Below, one piece after another: positions 9,617 to 18,721 of a DNA stretch of 64,000 nucleotides. Positions within the stretch are counted from its first letter, which is position 1. Each line of letters begins with the position of its first letter. Position numbers and translations under genes: made by a program. The stretch is from the NCBI GenBank assembly GCA_964547995.1, contig CAZJRB010000025.1:1-64000 (forward strand). Reading direction: 5' to 3'. Source of the DNA: CAZJRB01 sp964547995 (GTDB lineage Bacteria > Planctomycetota > Planctomycetia > Pirellulales > Thermoguttaceae). Under the pieces are notes generated by a model, which was given only the letters and a program-made list of their open reading frames with translations, was not told the DNA's origin and searched no databases.

Positions 9617-11182
9617 ATGCGTCGCATAGAAATCTATGACACGACCCTTCGTGACGGCGCCCAGGCCGAGGGGATCGATTTCTCGCTGTTCGACAAGCTC
9701 GCGCTGACCAGGCGTCTCGACGAACTCGGGTTCGATTACATCGAGGGGGGCTACCCCGCCAGCAACGAGAAGGATCTCCACTTCTTCGAGCGCGTTGCGG
9801 AGATGGGCCTGAAACACGCGAATATCTGCGCGTTCGGCATGACCCGGCGCAAAGGCGCATCTCCCAAGAAGGATGCCGGGTTGAAGGCCCTGTTGGACTC
9901 CCAAGCTCCCGTCATCACGCTGGTCGGCAAGGCCTCGGCCTTCCAGGTTGCCGAGGTTCTGCGGTGCAGCCTCGAAGAGAACCTGGCGATGATCGCCGAC
10001 AGCGCCGGTTTTCTGGCCGCGGCCGGCCGCCGGGTCATTTTCGATGCGGAACACTTCTTCGACGGATACAGACAAAACCCCGAGTACGCGCTCGAAGCCG
10101 CCCGCACGGCACGCGACGCCGGCGCGCAGACGGTCGTCCTGTGCGACACAAACGGCGGCTCCATGCCCGACGAAATCACCGGGGCCGCCAAAGCGACCAT
10201 CGCGGAACTCTCAATGCCGGTCGGTATCCATTGCCACAACGACTGCGATCTGGCGGTGGCGAATTCGCTCGCGGCGGTGGATGCCGGGGCCTCGCACGTT
10301 CAAGGAACCATCAACGGGTTCGGCGAGCGTTGCGGCAATGCCGATCTGATCTCGGTCGTCGCCAATCTCGCCGTCAAGAAGACCGGCTGCGAGGTGTTGC
10401 GGGCCGGCGCGATCGAACACCTGACGGAGTTGTCGCGCCTCGTCTATGAATTGGTCAACGTGAACTTCCGCACCCGCCAGCCGTTTGTGGGCAAGAGCGC
10501 GTTCGCCCACAAAGGCGGCATGCACGTCAGCGGCGTCAGCCGGACCACCGACGCCTACGAGCACATCCGGCCCGAGGCGGTCGGGAACGAACGCCGCGTG
10601 CTGCTGAGCGAGTTGTCGGGCCGGGCCAATATCATCGCTCTGACCAGCAGGTTGAACATCGAGCAGGATTCGGAGTTGATGGGCAGAATCCTTGCCGAGG
10701 TGGTTGCCAAGGAGAACGAGGGCTACCAGTTCGAGGCGGCCGACGGCACCTTCGACCTGTTGGTTCGGCGGTGTACGGGCACGTACCAGCCCCACTTCGA
10801 GCCGCTGCACTACCACGTGAACGTCGACAACAAGGCCCGGGGGGACGTGACGGCGGAAGCCGTGGTGAAAATACGCATCGGCGATACGGTCCGTTTCGAG
10901 GCCGCCGAGGGACACGGGCCGGTCGACGCCCTGAACGCCGCCATGCGAAAGGCCCTAAACGGCCGATTTCCCGGCTTGAACGAACTGCACCTGGTGGATT
11001 ATAAAGTGCGGGTGATCAACTCCGAGGCCGCCACCGCCGCCGGCGTCCGCGTCGTCATCGAAAGCCAGGACGAGGACGACGTCTGGGGAACCGTCGGCGT
11101 GAACGAAAACATCATCGAAGCAAGCTGGGCCGCCCTGGTCGATAGCTTTGAATACAAGTTGCACAAGGATGAGGAGAGTTGA
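9617..11182 (+). CDS. cimA: (R)-citramalate synthase
   Basis: A 521-residue enzyme of the 2-isopropylmalate/homocitrate/citramalate synthase family. The TIM-barrel catalytic domain shows DTTLRDG (8-14), FDAEHFFDG, VLCDTNGG, the metal-binding HCHND and HKGGMHVSGV; a LeuA-type allosteric dimer domain follows from about residue 390. The N-terminal pattern DTTLRDGAQAEGIDFS and the length match the CimA type better than LeuA. It condenses pyruvate with acetyl-CoA to citramalate, the first step of the threonine-independent isoleucine pathway. The upstream Ile/Val/Leu-rich leader and terminator suggest control by branched-chain aminoacyl-tRNA supply. 2-Isopropylmalate synthase is the less likely alternative. 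Confidence 0.9.
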   Translation: MRRIEIYDTTLRDGAQAEGIDFSLFDKLALTRRLDELGFDYIEGGYPASNEKDLHFFERVAEMGLKHANICAFGMTRRKGASPKKDAGLKALLDSQAPVITLVGKASAFQVAEVLRCSLEENLAMIADSAGFLAAAGRRVIFDAEHFFDGYRQNPEYALEAARTARDAGAQTVVLCDTNGGSMPDEITGAAKATIAELSMPVGIHCHNDCDLAVANSLAAVDAGASHVQGTINGFGERCGNADLISVVANLAVKKTGCEVLRAGAIEHLTELSRLVYELVNVNFRTRQPFVGKSAFAHKGGMHVSGVSRTTDAYEHIRPEAVGNERRVLLSELSGRANIIALTSRLNIEQDSELMGRILAEVVAKENEGYQFEAADGTFDLLVRRCTGTYQPHFEPLHYHVNVDNKARGDVTAEAVVKIRIGDTVRFEAAEGHGPVDALNAAMRKALNGRFPGLNELHLVDYKVRVINSEAATAAGVRVVIESQDEDDVWGTVGVNENIIEASWAALVDSFEYKLHKDEES

Positions 11183-11262
11183 GAGAAAGCAGGGGGCACC
11201 TGCCCCCGGACCATATAGGAGTCGCTCGGAAACAACGTCGGCAATCTTGGATGGGGATTAGC

Positions 11263-11349
11263 ATAAAGCCGCGACCGGTGGTCGCGCCGAATCACCGGCC
11301 GTAGCGGTTTTGGGCGACGCTTGGCGCGACCACCGGTCGCGGCCTTATA
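11263..11349. repeat. Palindromic element, family A (full copy)
   Basis: Arms ATAAAGCCGCGACCGGTGGT and on, and the matching inverted arm ending GGTCGCGGCCTTATA, about 30 bp apart. It lies inside the larger inverted repeat 11191-11447. Confidence 0.85.
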
Positions 11350-11363
11350 AGGAAAATGCCGAA

Positions 11364-11389
11364 CGTTCCCAAGCTGGAGCTTGGGAACG
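11364..11389. repeat. 12-bp stem palindrome
   Basis: CGTTCCCAAGCT-GG-AGCTTGGGAACG, a perfect 12-bp stem with a 2-base loop. No T-run follows, so it is listed as a repeat and not a terminator. Confidence 0.75.
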
Positions 11390-11475
11390 AGAAAATTTGG
11401 AACTACTGAAATTGAAGATCGGCGAAATCCGGGGGCAGGTGCCCCCTCCTTTGATTAGAAGAACAAAACGAAACC

Positions 11476-14400
11476 ATGACCGACGAATCCTCTCTTCGTG
11501 AACTCCCCAAGCAATATGATCATGCCGCCGCCCAGTCGCGATGGTACAAGTTCTGGGAAGTGAACGGCTACTTTCACAGTGAACCGGACCTGAAACGGAA
11601 GCCCTACACGATCGTCATTCCGCCGCCGAACGTGACCGGGGCGCTGCACCTGGGCCACGCCCTGAACAACACGCTGCAAGACATCCTCATCCGCCAGAAG
11701 CGGATGCAAGGCTTCGCGACGCTGTGGATGCCGGGCACCGACCATGCCGGCATCGCCACCCAGGCCGTCGTCGAGCGCCGCTTGCTCGAGGAGGAGAAGA
11801 TCACCCGCCACGACATCGGCCGCGAGGGGCTCGTCAACCGGATCTGGCAGTGGAAAGAGGAATATGAGGCCCGAATCCTCGGCCAGCTCAAGGAGATGGG
11901 CTGTAGCTGCGACTGGGACCGCAACCGGTTCACGCTCGACCCCGTCTGTGCCCGGGCCGTCCGCCATACCTTCTTCAGCCTGTTTCGGCAGAAGCTGATC
12001 TACCGCGGCAAGCGGCTCGTGAACTGGGACACGATGCTCCAGACGGCCGTCAGCGACGACGAGGTTTTTCACGAAGCGATCGCCGGCCACTTCTGGTATT
12101 TCAACTACCCGGTGATCGATCCGAAGCCGGGCGAGCCGCAGCACGTTACCATCGCCACGACCCGCCCGGAGACGATGCTCGGCGACACGGCCGTCGCGGT
12201 ACACCCCGATCCGGCGGCGGCGCTCGACAAGACCGAAGCGGATCTGACCGAACGGTTGGCAAGCGTCCCGGAAAGGCAAAAGCCGGAAATCCAGGCGCAG
12301 ATCGACGACGTCCGCGAGCGCCGCGAGACGATGCTCAACAAACTGCTCCTGCTCCGCGACATGGCCCGCGACGGCCGCAAGGTCCTGCTGCCCCTGATGG
12401 ACCGCGAGATCCCGCTGGTTGCCGACATCTGGGCGAAACCCGAAATGGGCACCGGGTGCGTGAAGATCACCCCGGCCCACGACACCAACGACTACGAAGT
12501 CGGCCTGCGCCAAAATCTACCGATGGTCAACATCCTGAATCGCGACGGGACCCTGAGCAACGAGGCCGGACCGTACCAAGGGCAAACCGTCGAAGAGTCG
12601 CGCAAGAACGTCGTCGCCGATCTCGAAAAGCTGGGGCTGCTGGTGAAGGTCGAGGACCGCGAGATCGACCTGGCCCACTCCGACCGCTCGAAGACGCCCA
12701 TCGAGCCGCTCCTGACCGACCAGTGGTTCGTCAAGATGGAAGGGCTGTCGCAGACGGCCATGAACGCGATAACCGACGGGCGCGTGAAGATCGTGCCCGG
12801 GCGTTACACGAAGGGCTATCTCGACTGGCTCGGCGAGAAGCGCGATTGGCCGATCAGCCGGCAACTCTGGTGGGGGCACCAGATTCCGATCTGGTACTGC
12901 AAGACGGCGGCCGCAGAAGACCTCGAAAAGGCATTCGCCGGCCGCGAAGACGTCGTCTGGCAACGCGACGAGCAATACGACCAGTGGCTGATCTGCGCCC
13001 AGGAAGAGGATCTGGCTGAGGACGCCGTACCCGGGCATGAACTCGTCCGCGAGGAGGACGTGCTCGACACCTGGTTCAGCTCGGCCCTTTGGCCACATTC
13101 GACCATGGGGTGGCCCGAGCAGACCGAGGAGTTAAAGTACTATTACCCGACGAGTGTCTTGATCACGATGCGCGACATCATCACGCTCTGGGTCGCCCGC
13201 ATGGTGCTCACCGGTTTGCACAACGTTGGAGAGATTCCGTTTCACGAAGTCTACATCCACCCGAAGATCCTCGACGGCTACGGCGAAGGCATGTCGAAGT
13301 CGAAGGGCAACGGCGTCGATCCGGTCGACGTCATTGAGAAATTCGGGGCGGACTCCCTGCGTTTCGGGCTGGCCTATCTGACGACGGAGACGCAGGATTT
13401 CCGGATGCCGGTCGATTTCGAGTGCCCCCATTGCGGCAAGCTGACCGAGCAGACAAAGAAGAACCGCGTGCTGCCGCGGGTGAAGTGCAAGGAATGCGGC
13501 AAGGAGTTCTCGACCCAATGGGCGGAAAGCGACGCAGACAAAGCGTTGCCGAAAGCGGCGGTCGTCAGCGAACGGTTCGAGTCGGCACGCAACTTCTGCA
13601 ACAAGCTCTGGAACGCCTCGCGGTTTACACTGATGAACCTCGAGGGATACACCCCCGCGCCGGTGGCGGAGGGCGAGCTGCTGCTGGAAGACCGCTGGAT
13701 CCTCAGCCGGCTTTCGACCGTCACGCAGGAGGTGACCGACTGTCTGGCCGGTTACAAATATGCCGACGCCGCCCGGGCGCTGTACGATTTTGCCTGGGAC
13801 GAGTTTTGCAGCTTTTTCATCGAGATGGTCAAGGCGCGGCTCTCCGACGAAGCGGCCCGGCCGGTCGCGCAACGGGTGTTGGCCCATACGCTCGATACGC
13901 TCTTGCGGCTGTTGCACCCGATGATCCCGTTCGTGACCGAGGAAGTGTGGCAGCTTCTGGCCGACATTGCGCCCGAGCGTGGTCTGGAAGACCCGCAGCC
14001 GGCGGCCGAGAGCATCATGGTGGCCCCATGGCCCGAAGCGGACCCGGCCCGCCGGGACCCGGAAATCGAGGCCCGCTTTGCCCGGTTCCAGGATGTGCTC
14101 CGCGGGATCCGCGACATTCGTGCCCGGCAGAACGTCCCGCCGAAGCAGGAGATCGAGTTCGCCGTTCTGTGCGACAAGGAGGTGGCCGAGTTGCTTCGCC
14201 CCATGGAACCCTATTTCGCGTCGATGGCCGGTGCCCGTCCGACCGGTTTGGGCCCGAAGGCCGAGGCCCCCGCCCTTTCGGCCGGCGCGACCTTGCCCGG
14301 CGTTGAAATCTTCGTCGACCTGGCCGAGTTGATCGACGTCGAGGCGGAGATCGCCCGAAAGCGGCAAGAACTCGATAAGCTCGAAGGCTTCATCACCGGC

Positions 14401-14550
14401 AAGAAGAAGAAACTCGATAACAAAAATTTCGTCGAACGGGCCCCGGAAGAGGTTGTTAGGCGCGAACGCGAAGGGCTGGCCGAGTTACAACAGCAGCACG
14501 CGATGACAACAGCCGTGATTGAGCGATTGACGAAACTCCAGAGCGACTGA
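11476..14550 (+). CDS. valS: Valyl-tRNA synthetase
   Basis: A 1024-residue class I synthetase that charges tRNA-Val. It has PPPNVTGALHLGHAL (HIGH motif, about 48-62), the CP1 editing domain (TTRPETMLGDTAVAVHP, GTGCVKITPAHDTNDYEVG), and the catalytic loop GMSKSKGN near 605-612. The first Lys of KMSKS is replaced by Gly. Directly after it comes a zinc-ribbon-like insertion with C650-x2-C653 and C671-x2-C674. The C-terminus has the anticodon-binding domain and a coiled-coil arm (AEIARKRQELDKLEGFITGK). A helical insertion sits in the editing region near residues 245-300. Assignment is secure. Confidence 0.97.
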   Translation: MTDESSLRELPKQYDHAAAQSRWYKFWEVNGYFHSEPDLKRKPYTIVIPPPNVTGALHLGHALNNTLQDILIRQKRMQGFATLWMPGTDHAGIATQAVVERRLLEEEKITRHDIGREGLVNRIWQWKEEYEARILGQLKEMGCSCDWDRNRFTLDPVCARAVRHTFFSLFRQKLIYRGKRLVNWDTMLQTAVSDDEVFHEAIAGHFWYFNYPVIDPKPGEPQHVTIATTRPETMLGDTAVAVHPDPAAALDKTEADLTERLASVPERQKPEIQAQIDDVRERRETMLNKLLLLRDMARDGRKVLLPLMDREIPLVADIWAKPEMGTGCVKITPAHDTNDYEVGLRQNLPMVNILNRDGTLSNEAGPYQGQTVEESRKNVVADLEKLGLLVKVEDREIDLAHSDRSKTPIEPLLTDQWFVKMEGLSQTAMNAITDGRVKIVPGRYTKGYLDWLGEKRDWPISRQLWWGHQIPIWYCKTAAAEDLEKAFAGREDVVWQRDEQYDQWLICAQEEDLAEDAVPGHELVREEDVLDTWFSSALWPHSTMGWPEQTEELKYYYPTSVLITMRDIITLWVARMVLTGLHNVGEIPFHEVYIHPKILDGYGEGMSKSKGNGVDPVDVIEKFGADSLRFGLAYLTTETQDFRMPVDFECPHCGKLTEQTKKNRVLPRVKCKECGKEFSTQWAESDADKALPKAAVVSERFESARNFCNKLWNASRFTLMNLEGYTPAPVAEGELLLEDRWILSRLSTVTQEVTDCLAGYKYADAARALYDFAWDEFCSFFIEMVKARLSDEAARPVAQRVLAHTLDTLLRLLHPMIPFVTEEVWQLLADIAPERGLEDPQPAAESIMVAPWPEADPARRDPEIEARFARFQDVLRGIRDIRARQNVPPKQEIEFAVLCDKEVAELLRPMEPYFASMAGARPTGLGPKAEAPALSAGATLPGVEIFVDLAELIDVEAEIARKRQELDKLEGFITGKKKKLDNKNFVERAPEEVVRREREGLAELQQQHAMTTAVIERLTKLQSD

Positions 14551-14565
14551 AGTAGCAGGCACGCC

Positions 14566-15336
14566 ATGGCCATTCTCGATCAATTCAAGCTCGACGGGCG
14601 GACGGCCCTGGTAACCGGTTGCCGGCGGGGGATCGGCCGGGGGATTGCCGCCGGCCTGGCCGGAGCGGGGGCCGATATCGTCGGCGTCAGTGCGTCGCTC
14701 GAGCCTTCCGGAAGCGGGGTCGAGAAGGAAGTCACCGCCGCCGGCCGCAAGTTCAAGGGCTACGCGTGCGATTTCGCCGACCGGACGGCCCTTTACGCCT
14801 TCATCGAGCAAGTGCGGGCGGACCACGAGCGGATCGACATCCTCATCAACAACGCCGGCACGATATTCCGCTCGCCGGCCGCCGAGTATCCCGACGACCA
14901 GTGGGACCGGGTCATCGAGGTGAACCTCAACGCCCAGTTCATCCTGAGCCGGGAGTTCGGCGGCGACATGCTCCGCCGCGGTTACGGCAAGATTATTTTC
15001 ACCGCATCGGTGTTGTCGTACCAGGGCGGGGTCACCGTCCCGAGCTACGCGGCCAGCAAGGGCGGCGTTGCTCAGTTGACCATGGCGCTGGCCAACGAAT
15101 GGGCCGGGCAAGGCGTCAACGTCAACGCGATTGCTCCCGGTTACATCGCGACTGACATCACCGCGGCGTTGCAAAGCGATCCCGTGCGCAACCCGGCGAT
15201 TCTCGCCCGCATCCCCGCCGGCCGCTGGGGAAAACCGGCCGATCTGGCCGGGGCCGCCGTCTTCCTCAGCTCGCCCGCATCCGACTACGTCCACGGCGCC
15301 ATCGTGCCCGTCGACGGCGGATGGCTTGGGAGATAG
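14566..15336 (+). CDS. kduD: KduD-like 2-dehydro-3-deoxy-D-gluconate 5-dehydrogenase (SDR)
   Basis: A 256-residue short-chain dehydrogenase: NAD-binding TGCRRGIGRGIA (18-29), NNAGTIFRSPAAEYPDDQWD, catalytic Ser in FTASVLSYQGG and Tyr-Lys in YAASKGG, and the ending GAIVPVDGGW. The RSPAAEYPDDQWDRVIEVNLNA stretch closely follows KduD-type enzymes acting on 2-keto-3-deoxy sugar acids from uronate or pectin breakdown. It starts 15 bases after valS on the same strand. A KDPG aldolase gene lies 5 kb downstream, which fits sugar-acid catabolism. Exact substrate is inferred. Confidence 0.82.
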   Translation: MAILDQFKLDGRTALVTGCRRGIGRGIAAGLAGAGADIVGVSASLEPSGSGVEKEVTAAGRKFKGYACDFADRTALYAFIEQVRADHERIDILINNAGTIFRSPAAEYPDDQWDRVIEVNLNAQFILSREFGGDMLRRGYGKIIFTASVLSYQGGVTVPSYAASKGGVAQLTMALANEWAGQGVNVNAIAPGYIATDITAALQSDPVRNPAILARIPAGRWGKPADLAGAAVFLSSPASDYVHGAIVPVDGGWLGR

Positions 15337-15341
15337 AAATG

Positions 15342-15510
15342 TAAACCCGCGACCGGTGAGGCCGCGATTTTTTGTAGGGAACGCCCTCCGTGGCGTTCCG
15401 CGACGTGGGGAATGCGCTCTTTGCCGCTTCCCGGAACGCCACGGAGGGCGTTCCCTACAGAGTGTCGATGTTGGCCGATAAAGTCACAGCCTGACCGGTC
15501 GTGGCCTTGC
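15342..15510. repeat. Degenerate family A copy split by another element
   Basis: Remnant arms ACCCGCGACCGGTGAGGCCG (from about 15343) and CTGACCGGTCGTGGCCTTGC (from about 15491) face each other across the 87-bp element at 15373-15459. The simplest reading is that the second element inserted into an older family A copy. Confidence 0.5.
15373..15459. repeat. 87-bp element with perfect 28-bp inverted repeats
   Basis: 15373-15400 (TGTAGGGAACGCCCTCCGTG and on) is the exact reverse complement of 15432-15459, with 31 bp between. It can form a long hairpin between the convergent kduD and thuA genes. Confidence 0.9.
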
Positions 15511-15521
15511 ATCCCGATCGT

Positions 15522-16271
15522 CTACTTCGGTTCCAGCCCGCCGGTCCATGCGGTTCCGCGGCGGAACAGGTCCTTAACGCCCTGGGCTTCAAACGCCTTG
15601 ACATCGTGTCCCAAGACGCAATGGAAAACGCGGCCTTTGCCGTAGTCGAGCACAAACGCCATCGGGTAGTCCTTTTTGTCGACTTTCGACGTGGCCTTGG
15701 CGACCACGGTGATCGGGCGGTCGCCGTCAAGGCACGTGTAGAGTTCGTCGGTCGTCTCGAACGGCTTCATGCCCTTGGTGATCGGGTGGTCGACGTCGGT
15801 GATTTCGACGGTAAACGCCCCGTGGCGGTCGTGTCCGCGGAGTTTCGGGTTCCATGCCCGGCCGGCCAGGTTGCGGAACTCGGGCCACTCCTGGAACGCC
15901 CCGCACGCGAAATGGACCAACACCAACCCCTTACCGCTCTCGACGGCTTCTTTCAGGTTTGCCCGTGCCTTTTCGCCGGGGTCGGGCTGCTTCCAGTCCA
16001 TGAAGTGCAGCACGATGACGTCGTAGTCCTTCATGTCGTCGGTCGCCAGGACTTTCGGATCCTCAACGACCGTGACTTTCAGGCGCGAATCTTTCGCGAT
16101 CAAATCCTTCAGCACCGGGGCGGTTTGCTTCCACTTGTGCCCCGGGTAATCCTGCCCGGTGACGATGAGGACGTTGGTCGGTTTCTTCTCTGCGGCGAAA
16201 GTTGTTGTTGCAAGAATGGCCACCATCACAACGGATGGCAGTAGCATGCAGAGGCGTGTGAAGTGTTTCAT
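15522..16271 (-). CDS. Secreted ThuA-domain protein (second copy)
   Basis: A 249-residue protein with a signal peptide (to about residue 26, ATTTFA) and a ThuA-like domain: NVLIVTGQDYPGHKWKQTAP, YDVIVLHFMDWKQPDPGEKA, LVLVHFACGAFQEWPEF, VLDYGKGRVFHCVLGHDV. The last segment is typical of planctomycete ThuA proteins. It is distant in sequence from the ThuA protein at 0.2-1.2 kb. It converges with kduD and follows the beta-propeller gene on the same strand. Probably periplasmic or extracellular carbohydrate metabolism; the reaction is unknown. Confidence 0.82.
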   Translation of the reverse strand: MKHFTRLCMLLPSVVMVAILATTTFAAEKKPTNVLIVTGQDYPGHKWKQTAPVLKDLIAKDSRLKVTVVEDPKVLATDDMKDYDVIVLHFMDWKQPDPGEKARANLKEAVESGKGLVLVHFACGAFQEWPEFRNLAGRAWNPKLRGHDRHGAFTVEITDVDHPITKGMKPFETTDELYTCLDGDRPITVVAKATSKVDKKDYPMAFVLDYGKGRVFHCVLGHDVKAFEAQGVKDLFRRGTAWTGGLEPK

Positions 16272-16331
16272 CGAGGCGGCTCCAACTCGGGTTTCAAAAT
16301 TGATTTAGACGCTTAGAAAGTGTGCACAGCA

Positions 16332-17513
16332 TTACTCCTCCTCCAGTTTCTCCAGATCGATATCGAACAGATAGATTTTCCCCTGGACGGTGCCAACGAC
16401 CATTTTGTCGTTCTTGGGAGAGAAAGCGATAACTTGCGGCAATTCATAGACGGGGTGTCTAGACTTCGGGAATTCGACGAGTGGCTTCCGACGCGGATTC
16501 TTGACAAGCCGCCCGCGAGAGTCCAAATGCTCTGTAACTACGATCTTGTAAAAGTCATCGGAATGCGCGATATAGCGGCCATCGGGTGTGAAAGCGATGA
16601 GGTTGCCAAACCAACCCGGCCGAACATAGCCCACCTTTCGGTCGTTCATATTGTAGAAGAACGTGCAACCGGTCCTGCTTTGAAAGGATCCGGTCCTTTC
16701 ACCGTCTCCGATCAGATAATGCCCTTGCGGATCAAAGCGAAGGGAGCTTCCAAAAGCCGTGTACGGGAGTTTCGTGACCGGTTTCTTCGGCGTTTCGGGT
16801 TTGGATTTCTCGTTCCCCGTGGCGGTGTTCCAAAGGCAATGCTGCCGACGGGGGAGGTCCGTCGGATCTTTGACTATCAGGCAATGGCTCGCAGCCAACA
16901 GGTCGCCCCCCGCTTGGAAGTCAATCGCGTCAACTCGATACGTCTTCTTCGGGAGAATGATTCTTTTCCTTTTATCCGCCACATCCCAAAGGACGATCAG
17001 TCCTTCTTCCTCGTAGTCCTCGGTGTAGCGAAAGCCGGCAAGGGCGACGCAACGACCTTTCGCCTGAAAGGCCATGGCGCAAACAACCAGGTCATGTTCC
17101 GTACTGCCGACGAGCTTGCCCGTTTCGATTTCCCAGAGGGTCGTGTTGCCATAAAGCCCAGCCAAACAGACGTACTTGCCTTCCGGGCCGAAACGGGCGT
17201 CGGCAAAGCGATTCCTTTCCTCAGAAATATCGATCCTGAAACGGTGTCGAATCTCCCGCACTGGCTTCGTGGAATCCACGCCCCACACAAAAACGTTTCC
17301 CGCGCGAGAAGCGGCCGCAAAACGATCGCTCGAGGGCAAGAAGGTCACCGCCTTGAAGCCGGGAGATTCGATATTGTGAAAACCCTTTGGAGAAAACGTA
17401 TTCCTCAATCGCACGCCGGGAAATGTCTTGACGGGAGGGTTGGAGGAATCATCGGCAAACGACTTGCCGACAACAAAGACCGCTACTGCCATTGCGATGA
17501 TGGTGTTGCGCAT
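16332..17513 (-). CDS. Secreted WD40-like beta-propeller protein
   Basis: A 393-residue protein with a signal peptide (MRNTIIAMAVAVFVVGKSFA) and several WD40-like repeats, for example FGPEGKYVCLAGLYGNTTLW, GLIVLWDVADK, FDPQGHYLIGDGE, FTPDGRYIAHSDD and FSPKNDKMVVGTVQGKIYLF. Such propellers are scaffolds for protein contacts; no catalytic site is seen. The ATG at 17513 with GGAGGG is preferred over an in-frame TTG four codons earlier. GC content appears lower than in neighbouring metabolic genes. It is divergent from the AroE-like gene and shares its upstream region. Confidence 0.75.
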   Translation of the reverse strand: MRNTIIAMAVAVFVVGKSFADDSSNPPVKTFPGVRLRNTFSPKGFHNIESPGFKAVTFLPSSDRFAAASRAGNVFVWGVDSTKPVREIRHRFRIDISEERNRFADARFGPEGKYVCLAGLYGNTTLWEIETGKLVGSTEHDLVVCAMAFQAKGRCVALAGFRYTEDYEEEGLIVLWDVADKRKRIILPKKTYRVDAIDFQAGGDLLAASHCLIVKDPTDLPRRQHCLWNTATGNEKSKPETPKKPVTKLPYTAFGSSLRFDPQGHYLIGDGERTGSFQSRTGCTFFYNMNDRKVGYVRPGWFGNLIAFTPDGRYIAHSDDFYKIVVTEHLDSRGRLVKNPRRKPLVEFPKSRHPVYELPQVIAFSPKNDKMVVGTVQGKIYLFDIDLEKLEEE

Positions 17514-17587
17514 ATCGCCCTCCAAGCTGGTAGGTCATGCCTCCACGCGTCGTAGAGCTACTTGCATTATCGTGACGTTTCCCCGCA

Positions 17588-17616
17588 TTGCAAGCCCCCG
17601 GCTGATTTGCCATAAT
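17588..17616 (+). promoter_or_regulatory. Promoter of the AroE-like gene
   Basis: TTGCAA (17588-17593), 17-bp spacer, CATAAT (17611-17616) with TG at the extended -10 position. It lies about 36 bases upstream of the gene start and points towards it. Confidence 0.5.
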
Positions 17617-17652
17617 GGCCGGTTTGACCGGCAGACGAAGGAGCCCATGCGC

Positions 17653-18630
17653 ATGGCGGAGGCGATCCAGGCGACGGCCGAGACCCGGTTCTCGGCGGCC
17701 GAAGTCCCCACGATGTATTTCATCGGGATGACGACGGGGAAGTCGTCGATCATGACGGTTTTTCCCCGCTGGGCCGAACACCTCGGGCTCACCGGCGCGG
17801 TGATCCGCGGCATCGACTGCCGTTGGCACGACGACCCGGAGGTCTACCGCAACGTGGTCCGCTTCATCAAGGAGGATGATCTGTCGCAGGGGGCCCTGGT
17901 CACCACCCATAAAATCGACCTGGTAAGGGCTTGCCGCGACATGTTCGACGAGTTGGACCCGTACGCCGAATTGATGGGCGAGGCCAGCTCGATCTCGAAG
18001 CGCGACGGCCGGCTCGTGGGCCACGCCAAGGACCCGATCTCCAGCGGGCTGTCCCTGGAAGCAATCATTCCGGACGGCTATTGGCAAGAGAACGGGGCGG
18101 AAGCCCACGTGCTCGGGGCCGGCGGGTCCTCGATCGCCGTGACCTGCTATATGATGCACCAGCAGCACGGCGAGAACAAACCGTCGAGGATCGTCGTCTC
18201 GAACCGGAGCACGCCGCGGCTGGACGAAATCCGCGAGATCCACGAGAAGGCCGGGCGAACCGTGCCGGTCGAGTATATCCATACGCCGAACCCCGGCGAC
18301 GCCGATCCGATCCTGAGCGGCCTGAAACCCGGCTCGATTGTGATGAACGCCACCGGCCTGGGCAAAGACGCCCCCGGCTCGCCGATTACCGGCGCGGCCG
18401 TCTTCCCCGAGAACGGCATCGCGTGGGATTTCAACTACCGCGGCGACCTGCTGTTTCTGGATCAGGCCCGGGCGCAGCAGCAAGAGCGGAACCTGAAAAT
18501 CGAAGACGGTTGGGTCTACTTCGTCCATGGCTGGACGCGGGTGGTCGCCGAGGTTTTCGACATCGACATTCCCACCAGCGGGCCGGGGTTCGACGAGATT
18601 TCGCGAATCGCGGCGGAAGCCCGGCGGTAG
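17653..18630 (+). CDS. Divergent shikimate/quinate dehydrogenase-like oxidoreductase
   Basis: A 325-residue protein with AroE-type architecture: N-terminal substrate domain (residues 1-140), a Rossmann domain starting at AHVLGAGGSSIAVTCYM, and the family segment MNATGLGKDAPGSP. The catalytic Lys equivalent is in LVTTHKIDL and the Asp in GHAKD. The shikimate-binding SxS and the NTD motif of true AroE are replaced (GKSSIMTVFP; SSIS; AKD), so shikimate is an unlikely substrate. Start: GGAG at 17640-17643 gives nine-base spacing to ATG 17653; ATG 17647 is the alternative. It heads a same-strand run of sugar enzymes. Confidence 0.75.
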   Translation: MAEAIQATAETRFSAAEVPTMYFIGMTTGKSSIMTVFPRWAEHLGLTGAVIRGIDCRWHDDPEVYRNVVRFIKEDDLSQGALVTTHKIDLVRACRDMFDELDPYAELMGEASSISKRDGRLVGHAKDPISSGLSLEAIIPDGYWQENGAEAHVLGAGGSSIAVTCYMMHQQHGENKPSRIVVSNRSTPRLDEIREIHEKAGRTVPVEYIHTPNPGDADPILSGLKPGSIVMNATGLGKDAPGSPITGAAVFPENGIAWDFNYRGDLLFLDQARAQQQERNLKIEDGWVYFVHGWTRVVAEVFDIDIPTSGPGFDEISRIAAEARR

Positions 18631-18679
18631 TGGATAGTAAATAGTGGATAGTGGATAGTGGATAGTGGATAGTGGATAG
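18631..18679. repeat. Heptanucleotide tandem array
   Basis: Seven 7-base units, TGGATAG (one TAAATAG), beginning immediately after the TAG stop codon (18628-18630) of the AroE-like gene. Followed by the hairpin at 18688-18708. Confidence 0.9.
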
Positions 18680-18687
18680 AACAAAAG

Positions 18688-18708
18688 CCCTGGCACTGCG
18701 TGCCAGGG
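18688..18708. repeat. GCACTGCGTGC hairpin
   Basis: Stem CCCTGGCAC/GTGCCAGGG (9 bp) with loop TGC, directly downstream of the heptamer array. Only TT follows, so terminator function is doubtful. Confidence 0.75.
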
Positions 18709-18721
18709 TTCTGCTGGAGAT

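Larger units (their letters stand above)
11191..11447. repeat. Perfect 20-bp inverted repeats enclosing other repeats
   Basis: 11191-11210 (AGGGGGCACCTGCCCCCGGA) is the exact reverse complement of 11428-11447. Between the arms lie a full family A copy (11263-11349) and a 12-bp stem palindrome (11364-11389), so at least three repeat types are stacked in the gap between cimA and valS. Confidence 0.85.

Noticed and set aside
11183..11475. T-box or leader-peptide control of valS
   Set aside because: The gap is filled by repeats; no T-box consensus, Val-rich short frame or terminator with a T-run was found.
18631..18679. CRISPR-like array
   Set aside because: Units are seven bases with no spacers; it is a simple tandem array.
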